Assembly (NCBI GenBank): GCA_021397835.1 | Contig: JAJFZO010000034.1 | Location: 622,501 to 686,500 of the forward strand | From: Moringa oleifera | Lineage: Eukaryota > Streptophyta > Magnoliopsida > Brassicales > Moringaceae | Length of the DNA stretch: 64,000 bases | Direction: 5' to 3' | Shown: positions 1-12,243 of the stretch, in pieces | Numbering within the stretch: position 1 is the stretch's first letter | Layout: the number at the start of each line of letters is the position of its first letter | Notes under the pieces: generated by a model | Seen by the model: the letters and a program-made list of their open reading frames with translations, nothing else | Told to the model about the DNA's origin: nothing | Databases searched by the model: none | Position numbers and translations under genes: made by a program

Positions 1-1657
1 AATACTTAGGATGCAGGGCTGACCAGGAATTATGACTAGAGTTATGTTAATCTTGTGCAAATTTTTTGCTTAAGTGTTGTTAGGGTGCTAAGCTTTATAT
101 TGATTGTCATGTTATTTGTGTTTCTGAACCTGTAATTTGTCTACTTTCTGACTTGCAAGCATTTTAACTGTTCTTTGGAAATTTGAGTGCTGTCCATTAA
201 CTTCTCATGAATAAATTGTATATTTGTCTATGTTAGATTTAAGATTGCCTCACAGAGTGGCCACTTCAGCTAGTGTGACTGTTATTTCAGGGGAGTACAA
301 GATTTCATCTGTTTGCAACTTGTGTTCTATTTATATGTTAATGTACTGTCAATTCTTTTACTTAAATTACCTGTGTAGGCATTGTGTTGTAGCTGCTGTT
401 GTTATATAACTGAGGCATAGGCCACAAGGCATTGAGGAAATCTCAGGTTCTGTCATTTATGCCATGAGTTACCACTTTAAACAACAGCAACCCCTGAAAA
501 GAGTTGCGATGCAATTTGTATAGGATTTAGATCCTTTCTATGTTCTGCTTATTGCCTTTGTTGTAGATCCCAGTTACTAGTGGGAGAAAATGTTAGTATC
601 TTTTGAAAACATGCTGGATGAAGCTAATTTACTTTGTATGCAATTTTCTCGGCAGTATGAACTGTACTTTTGCCTTAAGATCTCTTTTGGTTCTTAATGG
701 TTCAGTTTTGCAGGTTTTAGATTAGTATTACTTGTGCCATCATGGGATATTATTGTACTAGCCTATAACACAAACCAACTAATCTAAATGGAATTTGATG
801 GGTGGCCATCCTCTTTCCTTTCTCTTCATAAAAACATCTATTAATGCAGGATTCATGGAAAGAAGTGGATAAATATTTGCATACTTTCAGCATTAGAAAT
901 TAGGTTTATATCGGTTGATGAGGTCTTCAGTAGGAGGTCAAACATGTATCTTGGCCGCTTATATCAGTGCATAAACATTTTTTCATTAGTCTTTGTGTTG
1001 GTTTCTGTATGTTCTTGCAGAACCAAATTTTGTTTCCCTAGTGACATAATGTAGCTGTTTGATGTTGTGTTAGCATATGCAGATTTTATGAAGTTACACC
1101 CCTGAAGTGTATTGGGGATCGATTTTTCTGTAATTTTCCTTCTATACTTCTTTTTACCATTTATAGCAGATGATTTTTTTTTCTTGTTATATTCTTGTAC
1201 GAGACGTTCTTATCGTGTTGAACTTAGAGTTCTTATGTGTGCCAAAGCTCGTTCAACTGTTGCTTTGGTTCTTGACCTCCTTTAAGTCTTTTTTTTTTTC
1301 TTGACTTTAAACTGATGCTATCTTTTATATATTCTGGTATTTATTCAATAAGCTAATTTCTACCTGTTCATGCAATAGAGTTTTGACATCTAGCTAGAAG
1401 TAGAAAGATATTCAGGCCTTTTATTCGGGGATGTGGAGCACTTATTGGTGGTTTTGGGGCATTATCTCTATTAATATTGTGAACATGTCGAGGGATGTTT
1501 GTTTCACATAGATATTTAACCATTCAGACTTGTAATTTCTGTTTATCTTTATCACTATTGAGACAGCCAATTCCTGACAGGCCTGATTTTGTATTAAAAA
1601 TTTCAAAGGGTTCTCTTTTAACTTATTCTCTCCTCCATGTCATGCTTATCTTTTCAG
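1..1657 (+). other. Probable long intron of the XS-domain-like gene
   Basis: This stretch is T-rich on the + strand, with many stops in all frames and no coding segment I can align to the XS family. It ends in a good acceptor at 1655-1657. The simplest reading is a long intron, possibly holding small upstream exons I cannot recognise. Confidence 0.45.
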
Positions 1658-2013
1658 ATCTTGGATTTGTGGGTGGAAAGTCAAAATCTTTGTATGGGAG
1701 AGATGGTCATTTGGGCATTACTCTAATTAAGTACCCTGGTGACCAATCAGGCATCAAGGATGCTCTGAAACTGGCAGAGTATTTTGAGAAGAACAATCGT
1801 GGGCGCAAGAATTGGGCCTGCCTACAGCCTTTGACATTGGGCAAGGATGACGGGAAAAATCCAAGCCTTGTGAAGGTCGATGAGAGGACAGGGGAGAAAA
1901 AGAGGATCTTTTATGGATATCTTGGAACTGTTGCTGATCTGGACAAGGTTGATTTTGAGACAAGGAAGAAGATTTTGATTGAGAGCCTTAGGGATTACAA
2001 AGCATCCAAGTAG
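1658..2013 (+). CDS. XS-domain-like protein, last coding exon (partial gene)
   Basis: This is the 3'-terminal exon of a gene whose start lies left of the window. A clean acceptor (ttttcag) precedes 1658. The exon opens in the middle of a codon and runs to TAG at 2011-2013, giving about 118 residues. The motif LYGRDGHLG, an aligned KYPGDQSGI stretch and the later FYGYLGTVADLDKVD resemble the XS RNA-binding domain of the SGS3/FDM family, which acts in plant RNA silencing and RNA-directed DNA methylation. Plant genes of the At3g22430 type carry this version (recalled, not searched). The next gene being FRIGIDA-like 4 fits, because the two are neighbours in Arabidopsis. The rest of the protein is not visible, so any role is inference. 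A methionine at 1495 lies inside the intron and is not the true start. Confidence 0.7.
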
Positions 2014-5000
2014 TGGTTTCTGAGGAACATCACGAGGTACTGCAATGTATTCTCTTTATAGTTAATAGTGTTTATGAACCTCCTATGGCTAGTTCTTTGG
2101 CAATCAAACTCATGGAGGCTTTAAGCAGTTTGAATGCTTATCATATGTGTGATAAGCCAGCATTCTCCCTGATTTCCATGCCTGTAGGAGCTGTTCTGGT
2201 ATCTAGAAGTCCTAGGTTCAGGCCATATTAGTTAGATATTATTGATAACTAAGTGATGCATAGCTTTTAAAAAGAAGTTTTCAAGCCTATGCTTAGACTG
2301 GTAAATATCTGAAAACAAAAAATCTTCTTCTCTGCAGTTGCAAAAATAAGGATTGGTTGGAGGGTCTATTTGGGGAGTGCTTCATATTTGATTGAGCACT
2401 GTCATTAGAGATTTAAGTATGTCCGTAATTATTACTGACTCAGCAGATAGCCTTTTGGGATCAACATATGTTTTTGAGTTAGGTCTTTGTACAGGTTTCT
2501 GGCGTGCCTTATTTACTGCTGAGCATCGGCCATGTACTGGTTTCTGGCTCCAAACATCACCAACGGGATGCACTGCCGGAATCATAGAGAGGGGGTGAAA
2601 TTGTGTGGAAAAGCATCTAATTCGATGCATTCTCGGTGTTAAAATGAAAAGATCACATAATTGCACCTCTAGTTGCCTTGCATGGTGTTGTCATATCCTG
2701 TTGGATTGTCCTGGTTCTGATCCAACTTTCTAAAAACGAAAAAGGTGGGTGGATAAGGCAGATATATTTATTAGTTAGTAGTTGCTTAAATGCACATGTT
2801 GAGCACCAGAGAGACACAGAATATTCTGTCTGTTGAACATGTTAATGTTTCATGTGGTAAAATCATCATTAAGCCTGCAATCTCTGTTGTTGTGATTCAA
2901 GAAGTTAGTTTGAACATTTTGAGTGGTTTGTTACTTTGTGCTGCAAGTGTTATTTCTTGTGAAGTTGATATGCACATTCTTGTATGAAGCCTGTGTTGTC
3001 ATCACAAGCTTTCCCAACAAATTTCGCTGCCCTGTGGTGTAAGCTATGAGATAACATCCTGCTGCCCAAGTCTTCTGATTACCAACTTAGAAGATAAACC
3101 CTCAAGTTATTTGGGTTGGCAATAGTAAATGAAAAGGAATCTTGTCTGTTCTGTTTTATCAATTAGTTCCTTTTAGTTCTATGCTCAGATTTGATCTGCA
3201 CATGTCCAATTCCTTGCCCTCTCTCATTCTCTCAAACTATAGTTTGTGCTCCAAGCAATTACTCATCAATTCAATTCACCTCTAGCCTCTTGCTTAACTA
3301 GGTGGTTGGTAGCCAGCTACCAACCGGCAGTTAGCTCTTAGCCAGTGGGATACAGAGCATATTTTGCCTATTTACCAACTCTTCTAGACAGAGAAGCATA
3401 AATCATCTGTTCGGACAGAGAAACGTGCTTTGTTCTGTGAACCTCTAGCAGAATTAGTACTCTCTTCTTTTAACTGCAGCCACATAATGATGACTCCCAC
3501 CCAACGAAGGAAACAGGAAACAGGAAACAGGAAACAGGAGGAAGGATGAAAAAAAGATTCCCTCTTCTTTAGGATTTAGTTTCACTTCCCCATACACAAA
3601 GCCAAAATTGTCCTAAGCAGAGGCAGATCATGTCACACATATCTTATCATTTTCCCTTTTGAATTTTCTGCCTCTAATTTGTGCACCATCGCCATCAAAT
3701 CCCATCTTTGTTTTCAATCTCTCTCTCTTCCTTAACCCTTTACCTTTCATCTACCCCACCACCTGGCCCCACCCGGGACCCCACAGACCCGGCCTAACTT
3801 CCAGCTCCGTCAACATCCCTTGTCCAAGGTACGTATGAATGACAGAAATCAACATAATATCTAAAAGAAAATATAAATAATAATTATAATTTTCTTGAAT
3901 AATTTGAATGATCATACTTTTCCAACGTTTTAATTTAATGTTATTTTAAAAAATAAAAATAATTAAATCAAAATTTTTATACAAAAAGTTGTGATTTATT
4001 ATCTATATTTAAGAAGAAAAGTTTTAAATATTTAAAATTATATTTTTAAAGTTTTCATTATTTAACATTTCAAAAATTTATAACAATAATTTATAAAATC
4101 AAAATTATTTAAAAATAAATTTAAAATAAAATAAAAATTTAAAGTAAATACTATTCTAAATCATGTGTTTTGCACTTTTTTGTTAATTAAATTTTAATTT
4201 TTAAAATATTTTTAATTAAAATTTTATTTATCAATTTATTTAAATTAAATATTAATAAAAATTATAATATTTTTGTTATTAAAATATTTTAAACAATAAT
4301 TCGAATAAATTTTAAATTTAGTTTATTTTTTATCCTCTAAATTTAATAATTTTTTATTAGCAAGTAATTTATACAAAATTTTTAAAATTTTTGATAGTAT
4401 GATTTTTAAATATATTTAATATTTTTAGAAAATTAAATCAAGATTGTTATAAAGATTTATAATTTTAATATTTTAAATTTTGATAAAATTTAATTTTATC
4501 TAATCTGATAAATGAAGTTTATTTAAATATATTTTAAAAATTAAAATTTGGTAAAAACATTCAAAATATAACTATTTGAATTAATATTTTAAAATTTAAA
4601 TTAAAAATAAATGTAATTTAAAATTATTTTAATTTGTTATATTCATTTTAAACAATAACTGTAAGTTTTTTTCTTAAAATTTTTGAATTGACAATTAGAT
4701 TAATAAAAGTTGCATGCGCGTGCCTGGCTCAACCTCTGGTTTTGTGCAATCGAGCGTGTGCCCAGCAGCGCGTGAATGTGCGTGTAGGAGCAGTAGTGAT
4801 CTACAATAGGGGCGGCAAACGGCTTCACTTTTTCCTGACTCGACCCATGTGGTGGTCAGTGGGCCTGGCCCACCTCTCCCCCTTCCCTTACCTTCTACTT
4901 TCCCAGCTTTTTAGCTCTCTCTCTCTCTCTCTGCTTTATCGTGATCTGACTTCGGTTTCCGGGAAAGCACTCTCCTCTTGTCTTGTTAAAAACATAGGCT

Positions 5001-5796
5001 CTCATGGGTTTTTATCCTCCACGCGCATATCCATAATCCATCCCCTCACTTTATTCTTATTTAATTATTATTTTTTATTTATTTCTTCCTTTCTTTTTGA
5101 TTACTCTACTGTACCTTTACTATTCTTTTATCTCCAGTTTGTACCAACACGTGTACGTATCATTGGCACATGTAGTTTACTTGGTACTTCCAATAATTTA
5201 ACATCCAATTGACTTCATATATTCTTAAATTCAAAGATAAGTAAATATTTCTTTTTTTAATTTTGATTTTTCTAAAATCAAATTTTATTTCATCGGTAAT
5301 ATATTTAATTATTAATTTTATTAATCAAATCGTGTCATGCTTAGTAACGTATGAAATGTGCGGTGTAATTGATTTTTCAAAAAACAATTAAATGTCTTTC
5401 ACCCAAGTAAAAATTATTTAACTAGAATAAGTTAATGTCCATCCTTGATCTTATTTATCTTATCCTGCGCACTGACATCCTTTGCTCATGTTAGTGAACT
5501 TCCATCCTTTGTGGCATTTGCGGTGCGCATTTCACTCCATAGCGCATGCTAGAAACGCTTCGACCACTTTCTTCTGTATCGCCATTATACGTGTCCCATT
5601 ATAGATCCTACCACGTCAGCATCTGTTTTTTGTTTTTTTTCCCTTCCCTCCTTTTCATACCTTGATCTTTTCATCTCCCTTGCCCACCTCTAGGGTTAGT
5701 GATCTTGCCATCCTTTTCCTCCTTCACTTCTGATATACTGAGTCGTCCGTACAGTCCAAGTAACCCGGGGGCAACAAACATTCCGACCGACCAGCC
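2014..5796. other. Intergenic region: XS-gene 3' UTR, AT-rich spacer, FRL4 promoter/5' UTR
   Basis: The first few hundred bases are probably 3' UTR of the upstream gene. Positions about 3840-4690 are extremely AT-rich and have no coding signal. From about 5460 the sequence becomes GC-richer and pyrimidine-rich, as in a plant promoter and leader, running into the FRIGIDA-like ATG. A CT-rich tract lies at 4914-4931. No gene is supported here. Confidence 0.6.
3509..3538. repeat. 7-bp tandem repeat (ggaaaca, 4 copies)
   Basis: Four uninterrupted copies of ggaaaca are followed by a partial copy, in the intergenic region. Confidence 0.85.
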
Positions 5797-8700
5797 ATGG
5801 GGTCAATCCCCGATCCGGGCGAGTTAACGGAGTTGACTCAGCCGAGCTTCGAAGAGTTCCAGAGGCAGACCTCCCTGATGACGAGCTGCACTCTGCTGTG
5901 GAAGGAGCTCTCGGACCACTTCTCCTCCTTGGAGCAGGACCTCCTCAAGAAATCCCAGGCCTTGAAGCACAAAATTCAAAACCTAGACCACCAGACTAAG
6001 GCCTCTCTGGACTGTCTCAAGAAGAGGGAGGTAACCATCGACGGCAGCGTCGAGATCGCACTGGAGAAGGTCGAGGAGCACACCAAGGCCGCGCTCAGGT
6101 CCCTGGAGCAGCAGGACTCTGATACTAACGCCGATGGCGAGGTGGACGACAGCGACGGCCTGTTATCGGCTCTGAAGTCGTTCTGCCGCAAAATGGAAGC
6201 CAAGGACTTCTGGAGGTTTGTGACGGTGAGGAAGAAGGAGCTCGATCTTCTGCGATCGCAAATTCCAGTTGCCCTGGCGGAGTGCGTGGATCCGGCTAAG
6301 TTCGTCTTGGAGGCCATATCAGAGGTGTTTCCAGTGGACAAAAGGGCGGGAAAGAGTGAGAGAGGAAACGATTTGGGGTGGGCGTGCGTGGTTGTGCTGG
6401 AGAGCTTGATCCCCGTGGTGGTGGACCCAGTGATCGGAAAGTCGAGGCTTCTGGTGACCCCCAGTATGAAGGAGAAGGCCAAGGAGATAGCAGAGACTTG
6501 GAAGGCCAGCCTTGAGGAGAGGGGAGGGATAGAGAACGTCAAGACCCCAGACGTACACACCTTCCTTCAGCATCTGGTGACCTTCGGGATTGTCAAGAAG
6601 GAGGATCTTGACTTGTACAGGAAGCTTGTGGTCGGGTCCGCCTGGCGCAAGCAGATGCCTAAGCTTGCGGTTTCCCTTGGGTTGGGTGATAAAATGCCTG
6701 GTATGTTTTGTAAGCATTATTATTATTTTTTTGTCTTTTGGGAGTGCGAGAGCTTGGACTCACCCCCCCCCCCCCCCCCCCCCCCCCCCGGGGGGGGGGA
6801 GGAGATGATCCACTAATTGTCTACTTTTTAGTCAATGTTTCAACTTCTTTTGGGAAGATTTTCTTTTAAGTGAGTTTGTAGTAACCTGGAGTTAGCTTTA
6901 GTGTTAAGACAGTAAGATGATGTGAACTATGTAGGTGGATGTTGGGTGTCAAGCTTCTACAGCTAGCAGGGTGCAGGTTTCCACAGTTTTCCTTGTTAGA
7001 GCAGCTAGTTTTGGTGAATGAGGGTGTACTTTAAGATGGTACTGGAGATGTAAAATTGGTCTCAGATTATTAGAAGACATGGTTGTTAATGTTCATTAAA
7101 AGAGAGAAATAGTTTTGTGCAGTTCTTGGCTTGTTCATCTTGGCCTTCCACTTACCTCCAGACTTGTAGGGAGTGTGTGAGTTCTTTGTGTGATGTGGAT
7201 GAGCATACGCTTGTATTCTGAGCTTGACCAAGTGGCTTGTAAGATGTGGTATGTGGAAGGATGAATTCATGCTTTTATAAGCTATCATGCTTTAGAGAGA
7301 TTGCTCGTCTTTTCAGCGGGGACTGTAGTAGCTATTATCTTGGATCGTTTGAGAGAATAGGACTGGTTCCCTTCAGTCTGTTACTTGCAGTGCGAAAATG
7401 GAGTTAATGATCTTATTGGTTATGTTTTTCAATATATATTTCAATTTTGGGAGATGTAGTTTGTTGCAGTCCCTGAATTACTTTAGTATTTAGATTGCAA
7501 TTTTAATATAATCTGGCATGCCAATCTCATGGAAAGTATGCCCTTTGGTTGCTATAGTCAAATCAGTGGGAGAGATGCCCTTTCAAGGTTTCCACCAAGT
7601 GCTGCCTAACTTTTTTTCACTAGGAGGTTGATAATATGCAAATGCTACTCATGTGATAGAGCCGTTGGTTAAAGCGATAGTGCTATATTCTATAGCCCCC
7701 TCCGCCCCCGCCCCCCCAAAAAAAAAAAGAAGCAATGTTTTTATCTTAATACTGTGGCTATTGATGAGCATTCTTGTATGTGAATGCTGGCTTAATTCTG
7801 ACATATAAATATTCCAAATCTATTTTCACAAGCTCACTCCAGATGATCCATCAAATTCATTGATCTACTTGCTCTTGTCAGGTCTAATATTTTTAAATTG
7901 TTATGTTACTGCAGATATGATCGAAGAGTTAATCAGTAGGGGACAGCAGCTTGATGCAGTGCATTTCACTTATGAAGTGGGACTTGTGGATAAGTTCCCC
8001 CCTGTACCCCTGCTGAGAGCCTTTTTGAAGGATGCAAAGAAAGCTGCAACGTCTATTCTGGAGGATCCCAATAATGTTGGGCGTGCCGCGGTATTCTTTT
8101 CTTTTGTTTAGCCTGAACTAATTCTTTATATATATATATATTCAAAATGAAGTGCTCTTGCATTTTCTGGATTGGATTTCCTCTTCTTGATTCAGGCATT
8201 AGGTATCACATTTCAGTCCTAAGGTTTTCTTCCTGTACTTAAAATAAATGTTATTCTTCTTGCTGCATTTTCTTATCTATTTAGGATTAGTACTGCTTGA
8301 TCATGTCCTGATCTTGGAAATAAATGAAAGTGGATGATAAAGCATGTAATTATATTTGGTGGAAAAAATTGTTGTTTGATTAACTTCTTTCTAATTAGGA
8401 CAGGGGAGTTTATAATTTCTCTGCCTTAATGTTGATTTCTGTGGAATTCTGCTCATTATTATCTCCTAATCAATGTAAAGCAACTGTACAAGGCACAGCA
8501 TTTACCATTCTACAAATAGACTGATAACGAGGGTGATGGCTATTGTTCTAGTTTGTGTGGCACTGGTCAATTATATTGAAAGATGATGAAGACTCTAGGA
8601 TATCCTTTACACTTTCTACTAACCAGCATTGTTTTATTTTGCTTTTGCAGCATCTGGCTGCACGGAAGGAGCAGTCAGCCCTCAGAGCTGTCATAAAATG

Positions 8701-9139
8701 CATTGAAGAATACAAACTTGAGGCTGAGTTCCCACCCGAAAACCTCAAGAAGCGCCTGGAACAGCTAGAGAAGGCAAAGACGGAGAAGAAGAAGCCTGCT
8801 ACTGTTCCTGCCAACAAGAGAACGAGGGCAAGCAATGGGGGCCCAATGCCTCCAGCCAAGGCTGGTCGTTTGACAAATGCATATGTGTCATCTTTCCCAG
8901 CTCCTGCATTTGTTAGGTCTCCTTCACACAATCAGTACCCTGCCGGCGTCCAGCCATACCCATCCCCACCTGCTGTTTATGGAAGCAGGAGCCCACCAGC
9001 CAATCCTTATGCCTACTCACCAGAAGCTGTTCCTCCTCCCCTTGCTGGATCATACCCTGGCGCTCCCATGAATTACCCTGCATATGGTGGCTATGGCAGC
9101 GGTTTGGCACCAGCTTATCAGCAGGCTTACTACCGATAG
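5797..9139 (+). CDS. FRL4: FRIGIDA-like protein 4 (FRL4A/FRL4B type)
   Basis: Three exons (5797-6700, 7915-8090, 8651-9139) join in frame to give 522 residues, close to the roughly 530 of Arabidopsis FRL4A. The N-terminus MGSIPDPGELTELTQPSFEE matches that family almost exactly. The first 130 residues form a coiled-coil-like region with an acidic stretch (NADGEVDDSD). The Frigida domain follows and includes ESLIPVVVDPVIGKSRLL, FLQHLVTFGI and the motif RGQQLDAVHF in exon 2. A basic segment at residues about 401-420 (KTEKKKP, NKRTRA) could be a nuclear localisation signal. The last 90 residues are rich in Pro, Tyr and Gly. FRIGIDA-like proteins are nuclear scaffold-type factors; FRIGIDA itself raises FLC expression, while a flowering role for FRL4 is not established. 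The phase-1 intron splits the Asp of MPDMIEEL. Intron 1 carries a long C/G homopolymer just after the donor. Confidence 0.96.
6763..6799. repeat. Homopolymer block: 27 C followed by 10 G
   Basis: A pure C run (6763-6789) meets a pure G run (6790-6799) about 60 bases inside FRL4 intron 1. The junction is self-complementary and could fold, but such tracts are also typical places for polymerase or assembly error. Confidence 0.9.
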
Positions 9140-10399
9140 ACATGACTGCTCTGAAGATGGTAACCACTGATATGATGACACCAATCTCATTTGCTTTCTC
9201 AATGGTTTGTAATCACTAACTGTTTTAATAGTAGCGATGTCTGTGTGTTAATTATAACTGTTGGCTTGCTTCTTGCTTTGTGATGGTGAGAAGCTGTATT
9301 TCTAATGTTGATCAAACTTTAGTACTAGGTGATTGTGAAAAAGTAATCATTTTGGAAGCATAACAAAAACTGAGAACTTAAGGTACCAATGTAGAATCAG
9401 TTGTAGAAAGACTTTCTTGCTGTTTTTCTTGGTCTTTGTATCCCTCTTTCTTGATGGGTGGGTTAAACTTGGAACAAATACCCATCTGTATTTCAGGGGA
9501 AGGCTCATCTGTGACAAAAAATATTGCTTTTCCTCATTGTCTGATTTGAAACAGGATGGTACTTGATCTCATTTGAGGACCCTCTGTGATCAGTTGGTGT
9601 TGGAAGTACCTTGCTCTCCAAAACTTAGTCTCTTGGGCAGATACCTGCAAGAATTGAAGCTCGCAGTAAGCCTGCCAGTAAAATGTTTTTTGCAGGTTTT
9701 GTATGAACTTCTAATTGTCATTTTTTCAAACCCCTTTGAGGCACCTACTTAAGGCATAACTTCCATTGGTGTGTTAAGCTGAGAAGCATTAAAGATGTGA
9801 AGGAACCTAGTTAGGTTGTGACAGTGGAGGCACCGCTTTTAGGTCTATTTTAATGAAGTGAAAGTAGCCTCCATGAGTGTTTTGGGTGTGTTTGGCTTAC
9901 TTTTTATCTTCTTTAGATGCTATTTATTTAAAATTTGAGGTAAAAGCAATTTTTTTTTTAGAAAAAAAGAATTCAACTAATAGAAAGCATTGTTGATCTT
10001 TGTCCCGTACATTTTAATTTGTTGCAGTAATAACTTTAGAACATTGTGTACAATGTGGGAGAGATATTGTCAAAGATTCACCAACTTGTTACATTGTTTT
10101 CAAAATTTCTTTTTTGGGAGCACCTCTAAAAATATAAGAAATGTGAAAGGAATTTTTCTAAATAAAATATATATTAAGAACATTTCAAAAATGCCATCTG
10201 ACCACCTGGTTTTCAGTACATTAAATTTCTTTATTGTTTACTTATTCTGTTTGTTTCTTATGTTTTATCTCTCTTTCCTGACAGTGTCAGAGAATGTTCA
10301 CTGTATGATACAAAAATCACCAATTTAATGTTTTGCTGCTCCAAAAAGAAAAGGAAAGAAAAATTAAAATGAAAAACTGAAATGACCGCTCAGGACCTA
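9140..10399. other. FRL4 3' UTR and intergenic spacer
   Basis: Non-coding, T-rich sequence. Roughly the first 300-600 bases are probably 3' UTR. Reading frames on both strands are short and low-complexity. I see no gene. Confidence 0.6.
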
Positions 10400-10547
10400 A
10401 CTCACGTGTTGAAAGCATCCGTTTTCCGCCATTCTTTGCCCATCTACGGCCATAATCGCCGAGGATATGGGTCTCCGTCTCCCTCCCTCCTTTCAGTGTC
10501 TCGCACGCGGTGATGAAGGCGCTGTCGTTCAAGGGAAAAACTCACGA

Positions 10548-10668
10548 TGGGCTTTAACTCCATGGAGGGTCCAGGTCTGCCTCACGTCCCTTAGGTTGGG
10601 TTTGTTGTTGGGCCTTCTACGGATCAACTTGGACCTCCAAATTCACGTTCCTTCTCGCGTTAGGGTTT
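10548..10668 (+). promoter_or_regulatory. Site II (TGGGCY) and telo-box cluster upstream of RPA12
   Basis: Two TGGGCY motifs (TGGGCT at 10548-10553, TGGGCC at 10609-10614) are followed by a telo-box (TTAGGGTTT, 10660-10668), all within 121 bases. This pairing is well known in promoters of plant ribosomal-protein and ribosome-biogenesis genes, where TCP factors bind site II. It precedes an RNA polymerase I subunit gene, as expected. The distance to the ATG (about 730 bases) implies a leader intron. Confidence 0.6.
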
Positions 10669-11399
10669 ATCATAATCCACTCGTTGTTTCTTCACGCTAC
10701 TTTCCCGCGTACTAAGTCGCAAAAGCAAACCAATACATGTAATCTCCATACCCATTTTTGATCATGCGCGGTTGCTTTTCTTTAATGTGAGATTGAATGT
10801 TAGGTTTTTGTTTTATTTTTCCTACTCTTTTTTTCCCATTTAAAGTTTTCCATTGTTGCTATGTTATCTATCATTTGTCTATCTACTGCGCCCCATCTTT
10901 TCATGCTAATATCTAGTAAATATGGAAAACAAGAAATTGATCTCAAATACTGTTGTGTCCTTGCTTTGATTAAGTTCCAGTAAGAAATGGAAACATTGTG
11001 TGTTTGTGCATGTGCCAGCTCTGTTCCTTTGATTTTCTTTCTTTTGTCCCCCTGCTTCGTACTTGTCAAATTGAGTGATTATTCGTGTTCTTGAATGGAT
11101 GAATCTTCTACTGGTTTATTGTGATAGTACCATAATCTGTAATAAATTTGGTGGGTGCTCTGAAGCTTGTTGAAATGTAAAAAGTTAAAAAAGAATATAT
11201 TTGAACTCTGCAACTTCTTAATTTATCAATGGGAAAGACCTCTTCTAATTTCTTTTAATATTTCTGGTACTTCCAAATGTAGCTCTAAATCTATAGTAAC
11301 AGTCTAGCTTAAAAACAGTTTCTTTTGTTGTTATTCCTGCTTCTCTTTCTATACTGATATTACATTTCATAGGACAAGGATTAATTGAAGGGACATCTC

Positions 11400-12205
11400 A
11401 TGGCATACTCTTGTGAGCGTGATTTCTTGTTCTGTGACTTGTGTGGCACCATGCTGTCTTTGGTTTCGACTAAGTATGCAGAATGTCCTTTGTGCAAGTC
11501 TAAGCGAAATGCAAAAGGTATAGCCTTTGAGCCACTGGTTTCTCAAACAGCCATGCATGCTTGACTAAGTTTCAAATTTTGGTGTTCTTATTATGTGTTT
11601 TCTGTTAGTTGAGAAAGATGATCCACGTGCATTAATTTAGAATATGTGCAGTCCCTTCTACCTCTTTTTTTGTTTCACGTAATTACATTACTGACAATAT
11701 AAATTACCAGCTGCAGTCTTGTTTTTAATAATTGTCCATATGCACTTATGTTTTCAGATTGTGCTTCTGTTCGCACTTTGGTATTATATTGTGAACTGTT
11801 CATGGAAAACTTTGAGTTTTCTTCTTCTGTGGTGACAATCAAATTTATAGCTTTAGCTTTGTAAATTAATATTTTTTTTCTGTCTTGATCTCATAATGGC
11901 TGAACTGTTTCTCTCTGTTTCCAGATATTATTGGAAGAGAAATATCTTACACGGTCACTGCTGAGGTATTCCTTATAACCGATCTGCTGTTCATTGTTTT
12001 TTATTGAAATTTATTTGGACTACTTTAATTGTGTTGTAGTTACTGATAATTATGCCTTAAGGCTGCTGCTGAACAGCTCATATGACCTGTGTTTATTTGT
12101 ATAAAAGGTTTTCCATGCCCATTTCAGTTTTGTACCTGATTTATGCTTCAGTGCACTTTTGTCTTTCTCTTTTTCTTTTTTTCTTTTGGGTGGGCGTTGA
12201 GAGAG

Positions 12206-12243
<38 letters not shown>

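Noticed and set aside
5976..6560. Minus-strand 194-codon frame over FRL4 exon 1
   Set aside because: Antisense shadow of a strongly conserved FRIGIDA-like exon.
6701..6816. FRL4 coding continuing past 6700 into the Pro-rich frame
   Set aside because: A donor at 6701 and the exact continuation at 7915 (DMIEELISRG) show that this is intron. The proline run is the C homopolymer.
7640..7700. tRNA-like string (gccgttggttaaagcg)
   Set aside because: It lacks the T-arm and acceptor pairing of a tRNA. It is only a short resemblance.
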